Assembly: GCF_000719865.1 (NCBI RefSeq)
Contig: NZ_JOID01000022.1
Location: 1-64,000 of the forward strand
Direction: 5' to 3'
DNA length: 64,000 bases
From: Streptomyces albus subsp. albus
GTDB taxonomy: Bacteria; Actinomycetota; Actinomycetes; Streptomycetales; Streptomycetaceae
Each line of letters opens with the position of its first letter. Within the stretch, counting starts at the first letter, position 1. A model generated the notes under the pieces. That model did no database searches, was not told the origin of the DNA, and worked only from the letters and a program-made list of their open reading frames with translations. The translations under genes were made by a program, and so were the position numbers. Shown here piece by piece: positions 25,192 to 33,485 of this stretch.

Positions 25192-25941
25192 ATGACCCCG
25201 CGGCATGTAGTGGTGGGGGTGGACGACTCGCCCGCCTCCTTGCGAGCCCTCGACATGGCGGCCCGCGAGGCCGAGCACTGCGGCGCCCTTCTGGAGATCG
25301 TCCACGCCGTCCCCGCCCTGGACCGGGCCGGACCCGTGCTGGAGTCGGCCGTCAGCCGGGTGATGGAGCGTCATCCCGAACTGCCCGTGACCGGCACCCC
25401 GGTCGTCGGCGATCCCGCGCGGGCCCTGGTGCGGCGCGGCCGCAACGCCGTCCTCACCGTCGTCGGCCACCGCGGCCTCGGCGGCGCGGCCGGACTGCTG
25501 CTCGGCTCGGTCAGCCTGCGCGTGGCGGCCGGCGCCCGCGGGCCGCTGCTCGTCGTCCGCGGCAACCGGCTCCCCGACGAGCGGCGCCCCGAGCGCCGGG
25601 GGGTGCTGCTGGGCGCGGACGAGGCCACCGACGCCGAGGCCGCCGTCTACGCCTTCCGCGAGGCCGAACGGCGCGGCACCGCCCTGCGCATACGGCAGAC
25701 CGGCCCGCCCGGGCCGGCCCGCTCCCGCGCCGGGCGCCGCAGGGACCACGACCGCAGACGCGGACTGCTGTGGGCCACCGGGCGGGCCGATGTGGTCGTG
25801 GTCCCCGCCCACCGCAGGCCCGGTCCCTTCGGCCCGCGGCTGAGCCCCGTCGTCCAGGCGCTGCTGCGCCGCTCCCACTGCGCGGTCATCCTGGTCCCGG
25901 TCACGGCCCCGGCCCACCGGAGCCTCGGCACGGCGGCCTGA
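25192..25941 (+). CDS. universal stress protein, tandem UspA domains
   Basis: 249 residues from ATG 25192. Domain 1 is complete: HVVVGVDDSPASLRALDMAAREAEHCGALLEIVHAV and the ATP-binding signature VVGHRGLGGAAGLLLGSVSLRVAAGARGPLLVVRG (G-x2-G-x9-G-S). Domain 2 (GVLLGADEATDAEAAVYAFREAERRGTALRI ... RADVVVVPAHRRPGP ... LLRRSHCAVILVPV) is degenerate and lacks the glycine-rich ATP loop, so it probably has a structural or signalling role. Such proteins bind ATP in the cytosol and support hypoxia and stationary-phase survival. It stands alone between non-coding gaps. The hydrogenase-protease relic nearby may be a trace of an older hypoxia-type locus. Confidence 0.9.
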   Translation: MTPRHVVVGVDDSPASLRALDMAAREAEHCGALLEIVHAVPALDRAGPVLESAVSRVMERHPELPVTGTPVVGDPARALVRRGRNAVLTVVGHRGLGGAAGLLLGSVSLRVAAGARGPLLVVRGNRLPDERRPERRGVLLGADEATDAEAAVYAFREAERRGTALRIRQTGPPGPARSRAGRRRDHDRRRGLLWATGRADVVVVPAHRRPGPFGPRLSPVVQALLRRSHCAVILVPVTAPAHRSLGTAA

Positions 25942-26339
25942 ACGGGCTCGCGGGCCGGGACCGGAGCGGGCCGCCCGGCGGCCGGCGACGACAACAGGCC
26001 GCGGCCGGTGGCGCTGTGCCCGCCACCGGCCGCCGCCGTCGCGCGTACGCTGCGTCAACCTCTCGGCCGTGAACGGGCCGATCCCTTGGGCTCGGTCGGT
26101 CACATCGGTTCACGCTCTCCTGCGCGGCCGGCTTCCGCGCCCGGCGTCACGTCCACCGCAGGGGTGTGGTGCGGGGACCGCCGGCGGGGCCCCACACCGG
26201 GACGGGCCCGGCGGCGTCCGCCCGGTCGGCGCCATCCGCTCCGCATCCCCGGCAAGCCGGTTCGTGCCTCGGAGGCGCGCGAACGGACGCGAACGGGCTA
26301 CCGGACCGCCGCGCGATCCGCCCCGGCCGCGGCGCCGGC
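25942..26339. other. intergenic region downstream of Usp and DhaK genes
   Basis: 398 bases between convergent genes. I found no coding signal and no trace of dhaL or dhaM, which usually follow dhaK. Confidence 0.5.
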
Positions 26340-27332
26340 TCAGCGCCCCCAGCGCAGGCCGGGAGTCACCACCGGCGCGTCCCACAGCCGCAGCAGTTCC
26401 TCGTCCGCCCGGCAGAGCGTCACCGAACAGCCCGCCATGTCCAGCGAGGTGACGTAGTTGCCGACCAGCGTGCGGGCCACGTCCACCCGGCGCTCCCGCA
26501 GCACCCGGCTCACCTCGGCGTGGAAGCCGTAGAGCTCCAGCAGCGGCGTGGCCCCCATGCCGTTGACGAGGAGCAGCACCGGCTCCCGGGGGTCCAGGTC
26601 CTCCAGGACGGCGTCCACGGCGAAGTCGGCGATCTCCCCGGACGTCATCATGGCGCGCCGCTCCCGGCCCGGCTCGCCGTGGATGCCGATGCCCAACTCC
26701 AGCTCGCCCGGCGGCAGATCGAAGGTGGGGCCGCCCTTGGCGGGCGTGGTGCAGGCGCTGAGCGCCACCCCGAAGCTGCGCGAGGACTCGTTGACCCGCC
26801 GGGCGAGGGCCTCCACCCGCTCCAGCGGCATGCCCTCCTCGGCCGCCGCCCCGGCGATCTTCTCGACGAACAGGGTGGCCCCGGTGCCGCGCCGGCCGGC
26901 GGTGTAGAGGCTGTCGGTCACGGCCACGTCGTCGTTGACCAGGACACTGGCCACCTGGATGCCCTCGTCCTCGGCGAGCTCGGCCGCCATCTCGAAGTTG
27001 AGGACGTCCCCGGTGTAGTTCTTCACGATGAACAGCACCCCCGCGCCGCTGTCCACGGCGGCAGCGGCCCGCACCATCTGGTCCGGGACGGGGGAGGTGA
27101 ACACCTCGCCCGGGCAGGCCGCGTCCAGCATCCCGTGGCCCACGAAGCCGCCGTGCAGCGGTTCGTGCCCCGAGCCGCCGCCCGAGACCAGGCCGACCTT
27201 CCCGGAGACGGGCGCCTCCCGGCGGACGATCACGCGGTTCTCGACGTCGACGGTCAGTTCGGGATGCGCGGCGGCCATCCCGCGCAGCGCGTCCGCGACC
27301 ACGGTTTCCGGAACGTTGATCAGCATCTTCAT
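26340..27332 (-). CDS. dhaK: dihydroxyacetone kinase subunit DhaK, orphan
   Basis: 330 residues from ATG 27332. It aligns along the whole DhaK domain: MKMLINVPETVVADALRGM, the substrate-binding GLVSGGGSGHEPLHGGFVGHGMLDAACPG, and LELGIGIHGEPGR containing His218, the residue that binds dihydroxyacetone covalently as a hemiaminal in the E. coli enzyme (same number). DhaK needs DhaL (ADP/ATP subunit) and, in PEP-dependent systems, DhaM. Neither is next to it: upstream is non-coding and then a divergent operon, downstream is a gap and a convergent gene. The subunit must therefore pair with a DhaL encoded elsewhere, or has another role. Confidence 0.92.
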   Translation of the reverse strand: MKMLINVPETVVADALRGMAAAHPELTVDVENRVIVRREAPVSGKVGLVSGGGSGHEPLHGGFVGHGMLDAACPGEVFTSPVPDQMVRAAAAVDSGAGVLFIVKNYTGDVLNFEMAAELAEDEGIQVASVLVNDDVAVTDSLYTAGRRGTGATLFVEKIAGAAAEEGMPLERVEALARRVNESSRSFGVALSACTTPAKGGPTFDLPPGELELGIGIHGEPGRERRAMMTSGEIADFAVDAVLEDLDPREPVLLLVNGMGATPLLELYGFHAEVSRVLRERRVDVARTLVGNYVTSLDMAGCSVTLCRADEELLRLWDAPVVTPGLRWGR

Positions 27333-27611
27333 GCGGGTCTCCCAGGCGGCTCGACACCGGTCGTCCCCACCAGTGTGCTGAACGGGGCCGCCACCGCGCC
27401 GGAAGTCGGCGATCCCGGTGGTTCGAGGTTGTGCTTGTGCTTGTGGTCGTGGTCGGCGGTGTGCGGTGGACGGCTCGCGGTCCGCCGCACACGTCGCCCG
27501 GACCGGCGGACTGCCGCCCGAGGCCGGAAACCCCCGGAGCCGCTGCGCGCGGTGGCCGTTCCTCACCTGTGGTGATGACCGGCCGACCGCTTCTACCTTG
27601 CGGATTTGCCG

Positions 27612-27636
27612 GTTTTGTCCATATGGGGCTGGTTAC
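27612..27636 (+). promoter_or_regulatory. candidate SigB-type stress promoter
   Basis: GTTTT (27612-27616) and GGTTAC (27631-27636) with a 14-base spacer resemble the actinomycete SigB-group consensus GTTT-N14/16-GGGTA(C/T) with one mismatch. It lies about 65 bases before the three-gene membrane-stress operon. The rest of the 27333-27700 gap shows no gene. Confidence 0.35.
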
Positions 27637-27700
27637 CCGTCGGGCTGAGAGCTGACGGGGGTCGAACGCCCTGTGGGGCGACAGGTGAAGGGAGGCACCC

Positions 27701-28426
27701 ATGAGCGACTCGGCACGTGCCAGTCATGCGAGTGCCGGACCCGGTCGGCAGACCGGGGAGACGGCCGAACAGGAGGCCGCGGCCACGGCCGGAGAAGCCA
27801 AACACGCCGCCGGAGAGATGCGCGCCACCGCCGGACACGAGGCGAAGGCGGTCGCGGACACGGCCCGTGAACAGGCCGGTTCGGCCATCGGCGACCTGCG
27901 CGACCGCGCCCGGAGCGAGGCGGACAGCCAGGTCCGGCGCACCGCCGGCACCGTCCGCCAGTGGGCGGACGACCTGAAGGGCATGGCCGGCAACGCCCCG
28001 TCCGGCTCGCCGGCCCGGACCGTTGCCGAGAAGGTGTCGGACGGCGGATACCGCGCCGCGGACTTCCTGGAGAAGCGCGGCGCCGGTGGCATCGCCGAGG
28101 AGATCCAGTCCTTCGCGCGGCGCAAGCCGGGGGTCTTCCTCGGCACGGCCGCCGCCGCGGGACTCGCCGCCGGCCGGATCGCCAAGGACCTCAAGTCCTC
28201 GTCCTCCGGGACGGAGAGCGGGAGCGGGCAGCCCGGGGCGGACAAGCCGGGCCCGATGCTCGACCGGTCCGCCGAGGCCGGGTACCGCACCGGACCGCCC
28301 GGGGAGAGCCCCGCACCGTCCCGCTCCACCCGGCCCGAGACACGGGACCCGGGCGTCCCCGGGCGGACGGCGGCACGCGAGACCGACTGGCCGGGCCTGC
28401 CGGGCCGGCCGCCGGAGGTGGGCTGA
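27701..28426 (+). CDS. Ala/Arg-rich envelope-stress operon protein, uncharacterised
   Basis: 241 residues from ATG 27701 with GGGAGG 5 bases upstream. The first ~110 residues are amphipathic helix (TAGEAKHAAGEMRATAGHEAKAVADTAREQAGSAIGDLRDRA), similar to late-embryogenesis/apolipoprotein-like helices. A conserved segment follows (VAEKVSDGGYRAADFLEKRGAGGIAEEIQSFARRKPGVFLGTAAAAGLAAGRIAKDL) with one short hydrophobic stretch; the C-terminus is disordered. Related proteins are encoded with Phage_holin_3_6 and DUF3618 proteins in actinobacteria, as here. Its stop is one base before the next ATG. Function unknown; probably membrane-associated. Confidence 0.8.
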   Translation: MSDSARASHASAGPGRQTGETAEQEAAATAGEAKHAAGEMRATAGHEAKAVADTAREQAGSAIGDLRDRARSEADSQVRRTAGTVRQWADDLKGMAGNAPSGSPARTVAEKVSDGGYRAADFLEKRGAGGIAEEIQSFARRKPGVFLGTAAAAGLAAGRIAKDLKSSSSGTESGSGQPGADKPGPMLDRSAEAGYRTGPPGESPAPSRSTRPETRDPGVPGRTAARETDWPGLPGRPPEVG

Positions 28427-28427
28427 G

Positions 28428-28934
28428 ATGACCCTGACCACAGCACGGGGAACCGGAGCGGCCCCGGCCGCGGAACGCGACCGCGAGGACGTCCTCCGCG
28501 ACCTGGAGGCCGGCACCGCCGAGCGCGCCGCACGGCGGCCCGGGGAGGCCGAGCCCTCGGTGGGCGAACTGGTCTCCCGGGTGACCGACGACTTCCGCAG
28601 GCTGCTCGGACAGGAGATCGACCTGGCCAAGGCGGAACTCAAGGCGGAGGGAGCCAAGGCGGGCCAGGCGGCCGGGATGTTCGGCGGCGCCGCGTTCGCG
28701 GGCTACATGGTGGCCCTCTTCCTCTCGCTGACCGCCGTGTTCGCCCTGGCCAACGTCATGGACCCGGCCTGGGCCGCGCTGATCGTCACCGCCCTGTGGG
28801 CGGTCGCCGGCGGTGTGCTGGCCCTGGTGGGCCGGGCCCGGTCGCGGCAGATATCCCCCGCGCCGGAGCAGACCATCGAGACCTTGAAGGAGGACGCGGA
28901 ATGGGCACGTCACCCGACTCGCCCGACCGGATAA
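28428..28934 (+). CDS. phage holin family (Phage_holin_3_6, DUF1469) membrane protein
   Basis: 168 residues from ATG 28428. The signature EPSVGELVSRVTDDFRRLLGQEIDLAKAELKAEGAKAGQAAGMFGGAAFAGYMVALFLSLTAVFALA leads into two transmembrane helices (GYMVALFLSLTAVFALANVM, WAALIVTALWAVAGGVLALVG), the layout of the actinobacterial holin-superfamily protein. Despite the name, these are chromosomal envelope proteins and not lysis genes. No phage genes are nearby. It overlaps the DUF3618 gene by 34 bases, indicating tight co-expression. Confidence 0.88.
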   Translation: MTLTTARGTGAAPAAERDREDVLRDLEAGTAERAARRPGEAEPSVGELVSRVTDDFRRLLGQEIDLAKAELKAEGAKAGQAAGMFGGAAFAGYMVALFLSLTAVFALANVMDPAWAALIVTALWAVAGGVLALVGRARSRQISPAPEQTIETLKEDAEWARHPTRPTG

Positions 28935-29620
28935 GGGCGGGCATCGAATCCACGCGCAGGGAACTGGCCCACGACGTCGACGAGCTGGCCGACCGCGCCA
29001 GCCCCCGCCGGGCCGTGGAACGGCGGCGGGAACGGATGCGGCAGGCCGTGACCGGAGCCCGGGAGCGCGTGATGGGCAGCGCCTCACACAGCAAGGAGCG
29101 CGTGATGGGCAACACCTCGCACGGCAGGGAACAGGCGCGGGAGCGGACCCGGCAGACGGCCCAGTCCGTCCAGGAGACCTCCGCCGACGCCGCCGAATCC
29201 GTCCGGAGGACCGCCGAACAGGCCGGCCACCGGGCCCGCGAGGCGCCGCACGAGGCGGCCCGCCGCACCGAGGGCAACCCGATGGCGGCCGGGGTCATCG
29301 CCTTCGGCGCCGGGATGCTGGGCGCGTCGCTGCTCCCCGACTCCGACGCCGAGAAGCGCACGGTCTCCCGGTTCGCCGAACGGACCGGCGGCGCCACCGG
29401 CCCCGTCAAGGCGGCGGCCGGAGAGTACGCCGGACGCCTGAAGGCGGGCGCGGGCGAGACTGCCCGGCACGCCGCCGAGGAGGTGGCACGCTCGGCCATG
29501 AGCGCCGCCCGGCACACCGGCGAGGAGGCCCGCGGGCAGGCCGGGCACGTCACCGGCCGGGCCCGGGAATCGGGCCGCACGGTGGCCGGCGAGGCCAAGG
29601 ACCGCGGCAGCGGTTCGTAA
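28901..29620 (+). CDS. DUF3618-domain protein
   Basis: 239 residues from ATG 28901, with AAGGAGG 9-10 bases upstream inside the preceding gene. The DUF3618 motif is at the N-terminus: SPDRIRAGIESTRRELAHDVDELADRASPRRAVERRRERMRQ. A direct repeat (ERVMGSASHSK / ERVMGNTSHGR) and a long amphipathic helix follow, then a short hydrophobic segment GNPMAAGVIAFGAGMLGASLLP, then more amphipathic helix. It is the third gene of a 27701-29620 operon with a holin-family protein. Probable role at the membrane in stress; not established. Confidence 0.85.
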   Translation: MGTSPDSPDRIRAGIESTRRELAHDVDELADRASPRRAVERRRERMRQAVTGARERVMGSASHSKERVMGNTSHGREQARERTRQTAQSVQETSADAAESVRRTAEQAGHRAREAPHEAARRTEGNPMAAGVIAFGAGMLGASLLPDSDAEKRTVSRFAERTGGATGPVKAAAGEYAGRLKAGAGETARHAAEEVARSAMSAARHTGEEARGQAGHVTGRARESGRTVAGEAKDRGSGS

Positions 29621-30249
29621 CCAGCCGACGGGCGCCCGGGCCGCCGTCCGGGCGCACCACGACACGGCGCGGGCGGGCCCGCCGGGCCCGCCCGCCGTCG
29701 TGTGCCGGCTGTCGTGCGCCCGGCGGCTGTGCCGGTCCGTCGGGTGCGGGGGGCGTACGCGTCCGCCGGCGGGTGCCGGCCGCGGACTTCCGGCGCGCGC
29801 CGCGCGCCGCGCGCCGGGTGCCGTGCCCCGTGCGCGGAGTGCTCCGGTCCGCCGCCCGTGCCCGTTCGCGCGCCGGTGCCGTCGCATGCCGGCCATGCCT
29901 CTCCTGCCGCGCCCGGGGAGCGTGAGCCGGGGGGTCCGGCCCCGTAAGGCGCCGAGTGCGGACGCCGGAACGCCGGAACGCCGGAACGCCGGGGTGGCGG
30001 GGCGGCAGAAGCGCCGGGGGCGGCCCGCCGGCCCGGGCGGCCAGGGTGCCGTGCGCCACATCGCGTGCCTCGCCGGCAGCCGGCGTCGTGCGACAATTCC
30101 CCGCACGGCGAAGGGAGTTGACTCTCGGCCACCACGGACGGTTCCGGCCTCCCGCAGCGAACCCGTACGGCGCCGTACACAGTTCACACACAGCTCGTCA
30201 TACTGGAGTCCGCCGGGGAGGGCGCGAATCGACGGGGGCGGCGATCGCA
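29621..30249. other. intergenic region with acgccgga triple repeat
   Basis: 629 bases before the kinase gene. Apart from a short tandem repeat of acgccgga units (about 29962-29990) and stretches of C/G-rich sequence I see no gene. The kinase promoter is presumably in the last ~150 bases, which are less GC-rich. Confidence 0.5.
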
Positions 30250-32460
30250 GTGGAGAAGACCGGGCTGGTCCGCGGCCGCTACAGACTGCTCGAACGCATC
30301 GGGCGCGGCGGCATGGGCGAGGTGTGGCGCGCCCTGGACGAAGCGCTGGGCCGCCAGGTCGCCGTCAAGTGCCTCAAGCCGCTCGGACCCGAACACGACG
30401 AGAACTCCGCCCGCGTGCTGCGCGAGCGCTTCCGCCGCGAGGCCCGGGTGGCCGCCTCGCTCCAGCACCGCGGGATCACGGTCGTCCACGACTTCGGCGA
30501 GGACGACGGCGTGCTCCACCTCGTCATGGAACTCCTCGACGGCCGCCACCTCGGGCAGGTGCTGGAGGACAACGGCAACCACCCGCTGCCGCTCGCGGGC
30601 CTGGTGGACATCACCGAGCAGGTCGCCGCCGCCCTCGCCTACACCCACCGGCAGGGCGTGGTCCACCGCGACCTCAAGCCCGCCAACATCGTGCGGCTCG
30701 CCGACGGCACCGTGAAGATCTGCGACTTCGGCATCGCCCGGCTCGCCCGCGACATGGACCCCGCCTCCCGCCTGACCAGCGCCGGGATCACCATGGGCAC
30801 CCCGCACTACATGTCGCCCGAGCAGATCTCCGGCGGCTCCGCCGACCACCGCAGCGACCTCTACTCCCTCGGCTGCGTCCTCTACGAACTGGCCACCGGC
30901 ACCCCGCCGTTCGACCAGGAGGACGCCTGGTCGGTGCTCGTCGGCCACCGCGACACCGCGCCCCGCCCCCTCCGCGACCACCGGCCCGGCCTGCCCGAGC
31001 CGTTCGAGCGGCTGGTGCTCGACCTGCTCGCGAAGGACCCCGCCGACCGTCCCGCCGGCGCCGCCGAACTGGGTGACCGGCTCGCCGCCGCCCGCTACAC
31101 CCACCCGGCCGGCAGCCCCGTACCGCTCACCGAGCCCCACGAGCCGCGGCTGCCGGCCTGGACCCGCGGCATGACCACCGGCTCCAAGGCCGCCGGAGCC
31201 CTCGCGCGCGCCGCCTCCGCGGACGTCTCCACCGGGCTCACCGGCCCCTGGACGGGCCACCCGGGCCCCGCCGCCACCGGCCCGCCCCCGCAGGCGCCGG
31301 GCCGGCCCGCCCCGCCGCCCGGCGCGGTCGCCGACCTCGCCCGCCGCCACGCGTCCGGGCTCGCCCTCGCCCGCCGGGGCCGCTGGGAGGAGGCCGCCGG
31401 AACGCACCGCGCCGTGGCCGCCGAACGCGAGCGGCTCCTCGGCCCCGACCACCCCGACACCCTCGCCGGCCGCTACGAGGCGGCCACCGCCCTGCTCCGC
31501 GCCGGACGCCCGGGGGAGGCCCTCGGCGAGTACGAGCGGGTCGCGGAGCTCCGGCAGCGCGCCCTCGGCCCGGACCACCCCGCGACCCTCCTCGTCCGGC
31601 AGGACCAGGCCTACGTCCTCGGGCGGCTCGGCCGGCACTTCGAGGCGCACCAGCTCTACGCCGCCGTCCTCGCCGCCCGCGAACGCACCGACGGCCCCGG
31701 CCACCCCGAGACCCTGCGCTGCCGCCACAACCTCGCCGTCACCCTGGGCCGGCTGGGCCGGGCCGCGGACTCGTACCGGACGGCCTCCGAGGTCGCCGGC
31801 GCCCGCTCCCGCATCCTGGGCCCGGACCACCCGGACACCCTGATCACCCGCTACGAGGTGGCGCACGCCCTCGGCCTGCTCGGCCGCTGGGCGGACGCGC
31901 TGCGCGTCTACCGGGAGATCGCCGCGGCCCGGCGGCGCGTCCTCGGCCCGCTCCACCCGGACACGCTCGCGGCGCGTCACGAGGAGGGCGTCAGCCTGGG
32001 CCGGCTGGGCCGCGGCGCCGAGGCCCTGGAGCTGTACCGGGAACTGGTGGGCGAACGCACCCGGGCCGGCGGCCCGGAGGACCCCGACACGCTGCGCGCC
32101 CGGCACGGCGTCGGCGTCAACCTCGGCCGGCTGGGCCGGTGGCCAGAGGCGCTGGCGGAGGCCCGCGAGGTGTGCGCCGTCCGCGAGCGGGTCCTGGGAC
32201 CCGGGCATCCGGACACCCTCGCCAGCCGCCGGGAGATCGCCGTCTGCCTGGGCTGGCTGGGCCGCTGGGAGGACGCCCTCGCCGTCTACCGCCGGGTCGC
32301 CCGGGACCGGGAGAACGTCCTCGGCCCCGGCCATCCGGACTCCCTGGCCAGCCGGGGCGACGAGGCCCACTGCCTGGAGCAGCTGGGGCGGTCGGCGGAG
32401 GCTGTGGAGATCTACCGCCGCCTGGCCGGCCTCCGCGGCCGCGGCCCCGCCCCGGGCTGA
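30250..32460 (+). CDS. Ser/Thr protein kinase with C-terminal TPR array
   Basis: 736 residues from GTG 30250 (a further-upstream start in the same frame cannot be excluded). Hanks-type kinase domain, residues ~10-270: glycine loop IGRGGMGEVW, Lys40 in VAVK, catalytic VHRDLKPANI (Asp141), CDFGIARL (Asp159), TMGTPHYMSPEQ and SDLYSLGCVLYELATG. A Pro/Gly linker is followed by about seven ~42-residue kinesin-light-chain-type TPRs with the pattern RVLGPDHPDTLxxRxxxAxxLGxLGRxxEALxxYR. There is no transmembrane segment or PASTA domain, so it is a cytosolic kinase whose TPRs probably recruit partner proteins. It stands alone, so substrates cannot be inferred. Confidence 0.93.
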   Translation: MEKTGLVRGRYRLLERIGRGGMGEVWRALDEALGRQVAVKCLKPLGPEHDENSARVLRERFRREARVAASLQHRGITVVHDFGEDDGVLHLVMELLDGRHLGQVLEDNGNHPLPLAGLVDITEQVAAALAYTHRQGVVHRDLKPANIVRLADGTVKICDFGIARLARDMDPASRLTSAGITMGTPHYMSPEQISGGSADHRSDLYSLGCVLYELATGTPPFDQEDAWSVLVGHRDTAPRPLRDHRPGLPEPFERLVLDLLAKDPADRPAGAAELGDRLAAARYTHPAGSPVPLTEPHEPRLPAWTRGMTTGSKAAGALARAASADVSTGLTGPWTGHPGPAATGPPPQAPGRPAPPPGAVADLARRHASGLALARRGRWEEAAGTHRAVAAERERLLGPDHPDTLAGRYEAATALLRAGRPGEALGEYERVAELRQRALGPDHPATLLVRQDQAYVLGRLGRHFEAHQLYAAVLAARERTDGPGHPETLRCRHNLAVTLGRLGRAADSYRTASEVAGARSRILGPDHPDTLITRYEVAHALGLLGRWADALRVYREIAAARRRVLGPLHPDTLAARHEEGVSLGRLGRGAEALELYRELVGERTRAGGPEDPDTLRARHGVGVNLGRLGRWPEALAEAREVCAVRERVLGPGHPDTLASRREIAVCLGWLGRWEDALAVYRRVARDRENVLGPGHPDSLASRGDEAHCLEQLGRSAEAVEIYRRLAGLRGRGPAPG

Positions 32461-32881
32461 CGGCCGCCCGCCGGGCCGGACCGTGCCTGCCGGGAAGGCG
32501 ATCTCGCGGCCTTCGGGGATCCCCGGTCCGAGGCGCGTCCTGGGTCGCGCGGTTTCCGGGCCGGGAGCGGACGGCGGGCGGCCGCGGCCGGGACGGGCCG
32601 GCGCGGCACCCGGACACTCCGCGCGGCGCCGGGCACGGCGCCGCCCCCGCCGGGACGGGTTCCCTCCGGGACGGGCGGGTCCGGCCGGTGCGGTCGTGCC
32701 CGCGCCGGGCGCGGTCCGCAACGGCGGACGGAGGGCCGCCCGCCCGTGCCGCGGACCGTGGCACGGAACCGGTGGTTCCCGCCGCCCCCTCGCCGGGCCG
32801 GCCCCCTCGGTGACGGGCGGGGTGCGGCCCGTGTGACGGCCCGGTGCCGCACGGTGCCGCCCCGGCGGGCGGGGGAGCGGC
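32461..32881. other. intergenic region between convergent genes
   Basis: 421 bases of very GC-rich sequence. I see no coding frame, RNA gene or repeat here. Confidence 0.5.
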
Positions 32882-33373
32882 TCACTCCGGTCCGGGGCCC
32901 GTGGCCGACTCGTACCGGTCCGAGACGGGCCACACGTACGGCAGATCGTCCGGGACCCCGGGGAACAGCGGCCCGTACCGCTCCGGGTCCTTCCGCACCA
33001 GTGCCGAGCGGTGGCTCCGGTGGAAGCCGGAGTCCCCCAGCCACGGCGGGAGTTCACCGGCCGCCCCGAGCTCCTCCTGCGACCTGACGGCCGCGCGCCC
33101 CGTGGCCCGCGTCAGATCGGTGGTCAGGGTCGTCGCACAGGTGTCCCGGCGGCCGTCCTCGCACCACACGCGGACCATGTCCAGCCCGTACCGGACCAGC
33201 GCCTCCTCGTAGCCGGCCCACATCCGGACGGCCGGGTGATGCCGCCAGCCGTAGCCCGGCACGGTGAGGCCCCGCAGCACCTGGATCGTCTCGACCCGCT
33301 GCTTGCCCAGCCGGCGGGCGTCCAGCACCCGGGCGCTCTCCAGGAACCCCGGATACGGGAGGAAGGTCTGCAT
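32882..33373 (-). CDS. MSMEG_6728-family protein (T4 endonuclease V-like?)
   Basis: 163 residues from ATG 33373. The conserved start MQTFLPYPGFLESARVLDARRLGKQRVETIQVLRGL, then GYGWRHHPAVRMWAGYEEALVRYGLDMVRVWCEDGRRDTC, identifies the MSMEG_6728 family. The fold is thought to be related to pyrimidine-dimer DNA glycosylase (T4 endonuclease V), suggested by the MQTFLPYP N-terminus and the RLGKQRVE helix. DNA repair activity is plausible but not shown by this sequence. It is divergent from the oxidoreductase at 33486. Confidence 0.78.
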   Translation of the reverse strand: MQTFLPYPGFLESARVLDARRLGKQRVETIQVLRGLTVPGYGWRHHPAVRMWAGYEEALVRYGLDMVRVWCEDGRRDTCATTLTTDLTRATGRAAVRSQEELGAAGELPPWLGDSGFHRSHRSALVRKDPERYGPLFPGVPDDLPYVWPVSDRYESATGPGPE

Positions 33374-33485
33374 CCGCCACCTCACTGCGGCCGGGCCGGC
33401 ACCGGGCCCGCCTGCGGCGATCCTCCCAGCCCGCACCGTGTCCCGCGACCGGTGGCAGCCGGCCCGGGGCGTGGTAACAAGAGCC

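Noticed and set aside
25942..26339. dhaL relic downstream of dhaK
   Set aside because: I read the minus strand through the gap and saw no DhaL-like motif (no GDGDTG-type segment).
28428..28934. phage lysis holin or prophage remnant
   Set aside because: The holin-superfamily protein belongs to a chromosomal operon with DUF3618; no endolysin, integrase or structural phage gene is nearby.
29962..29990. possible CRISPR-like or tandem array of acgccgga
   Set aside because: Units are 8 bases and only three copies; no spacers and no cas genes. It is a simple tandem repeat.
30184..33057. 957-residue minus-strand frame over the kinase gene
   Set aside because: The kinase on the plus strand has unambiguous Hanks motifs and TPRs. 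The minus frame has no recognisable domain and is a codon-bias shadow.
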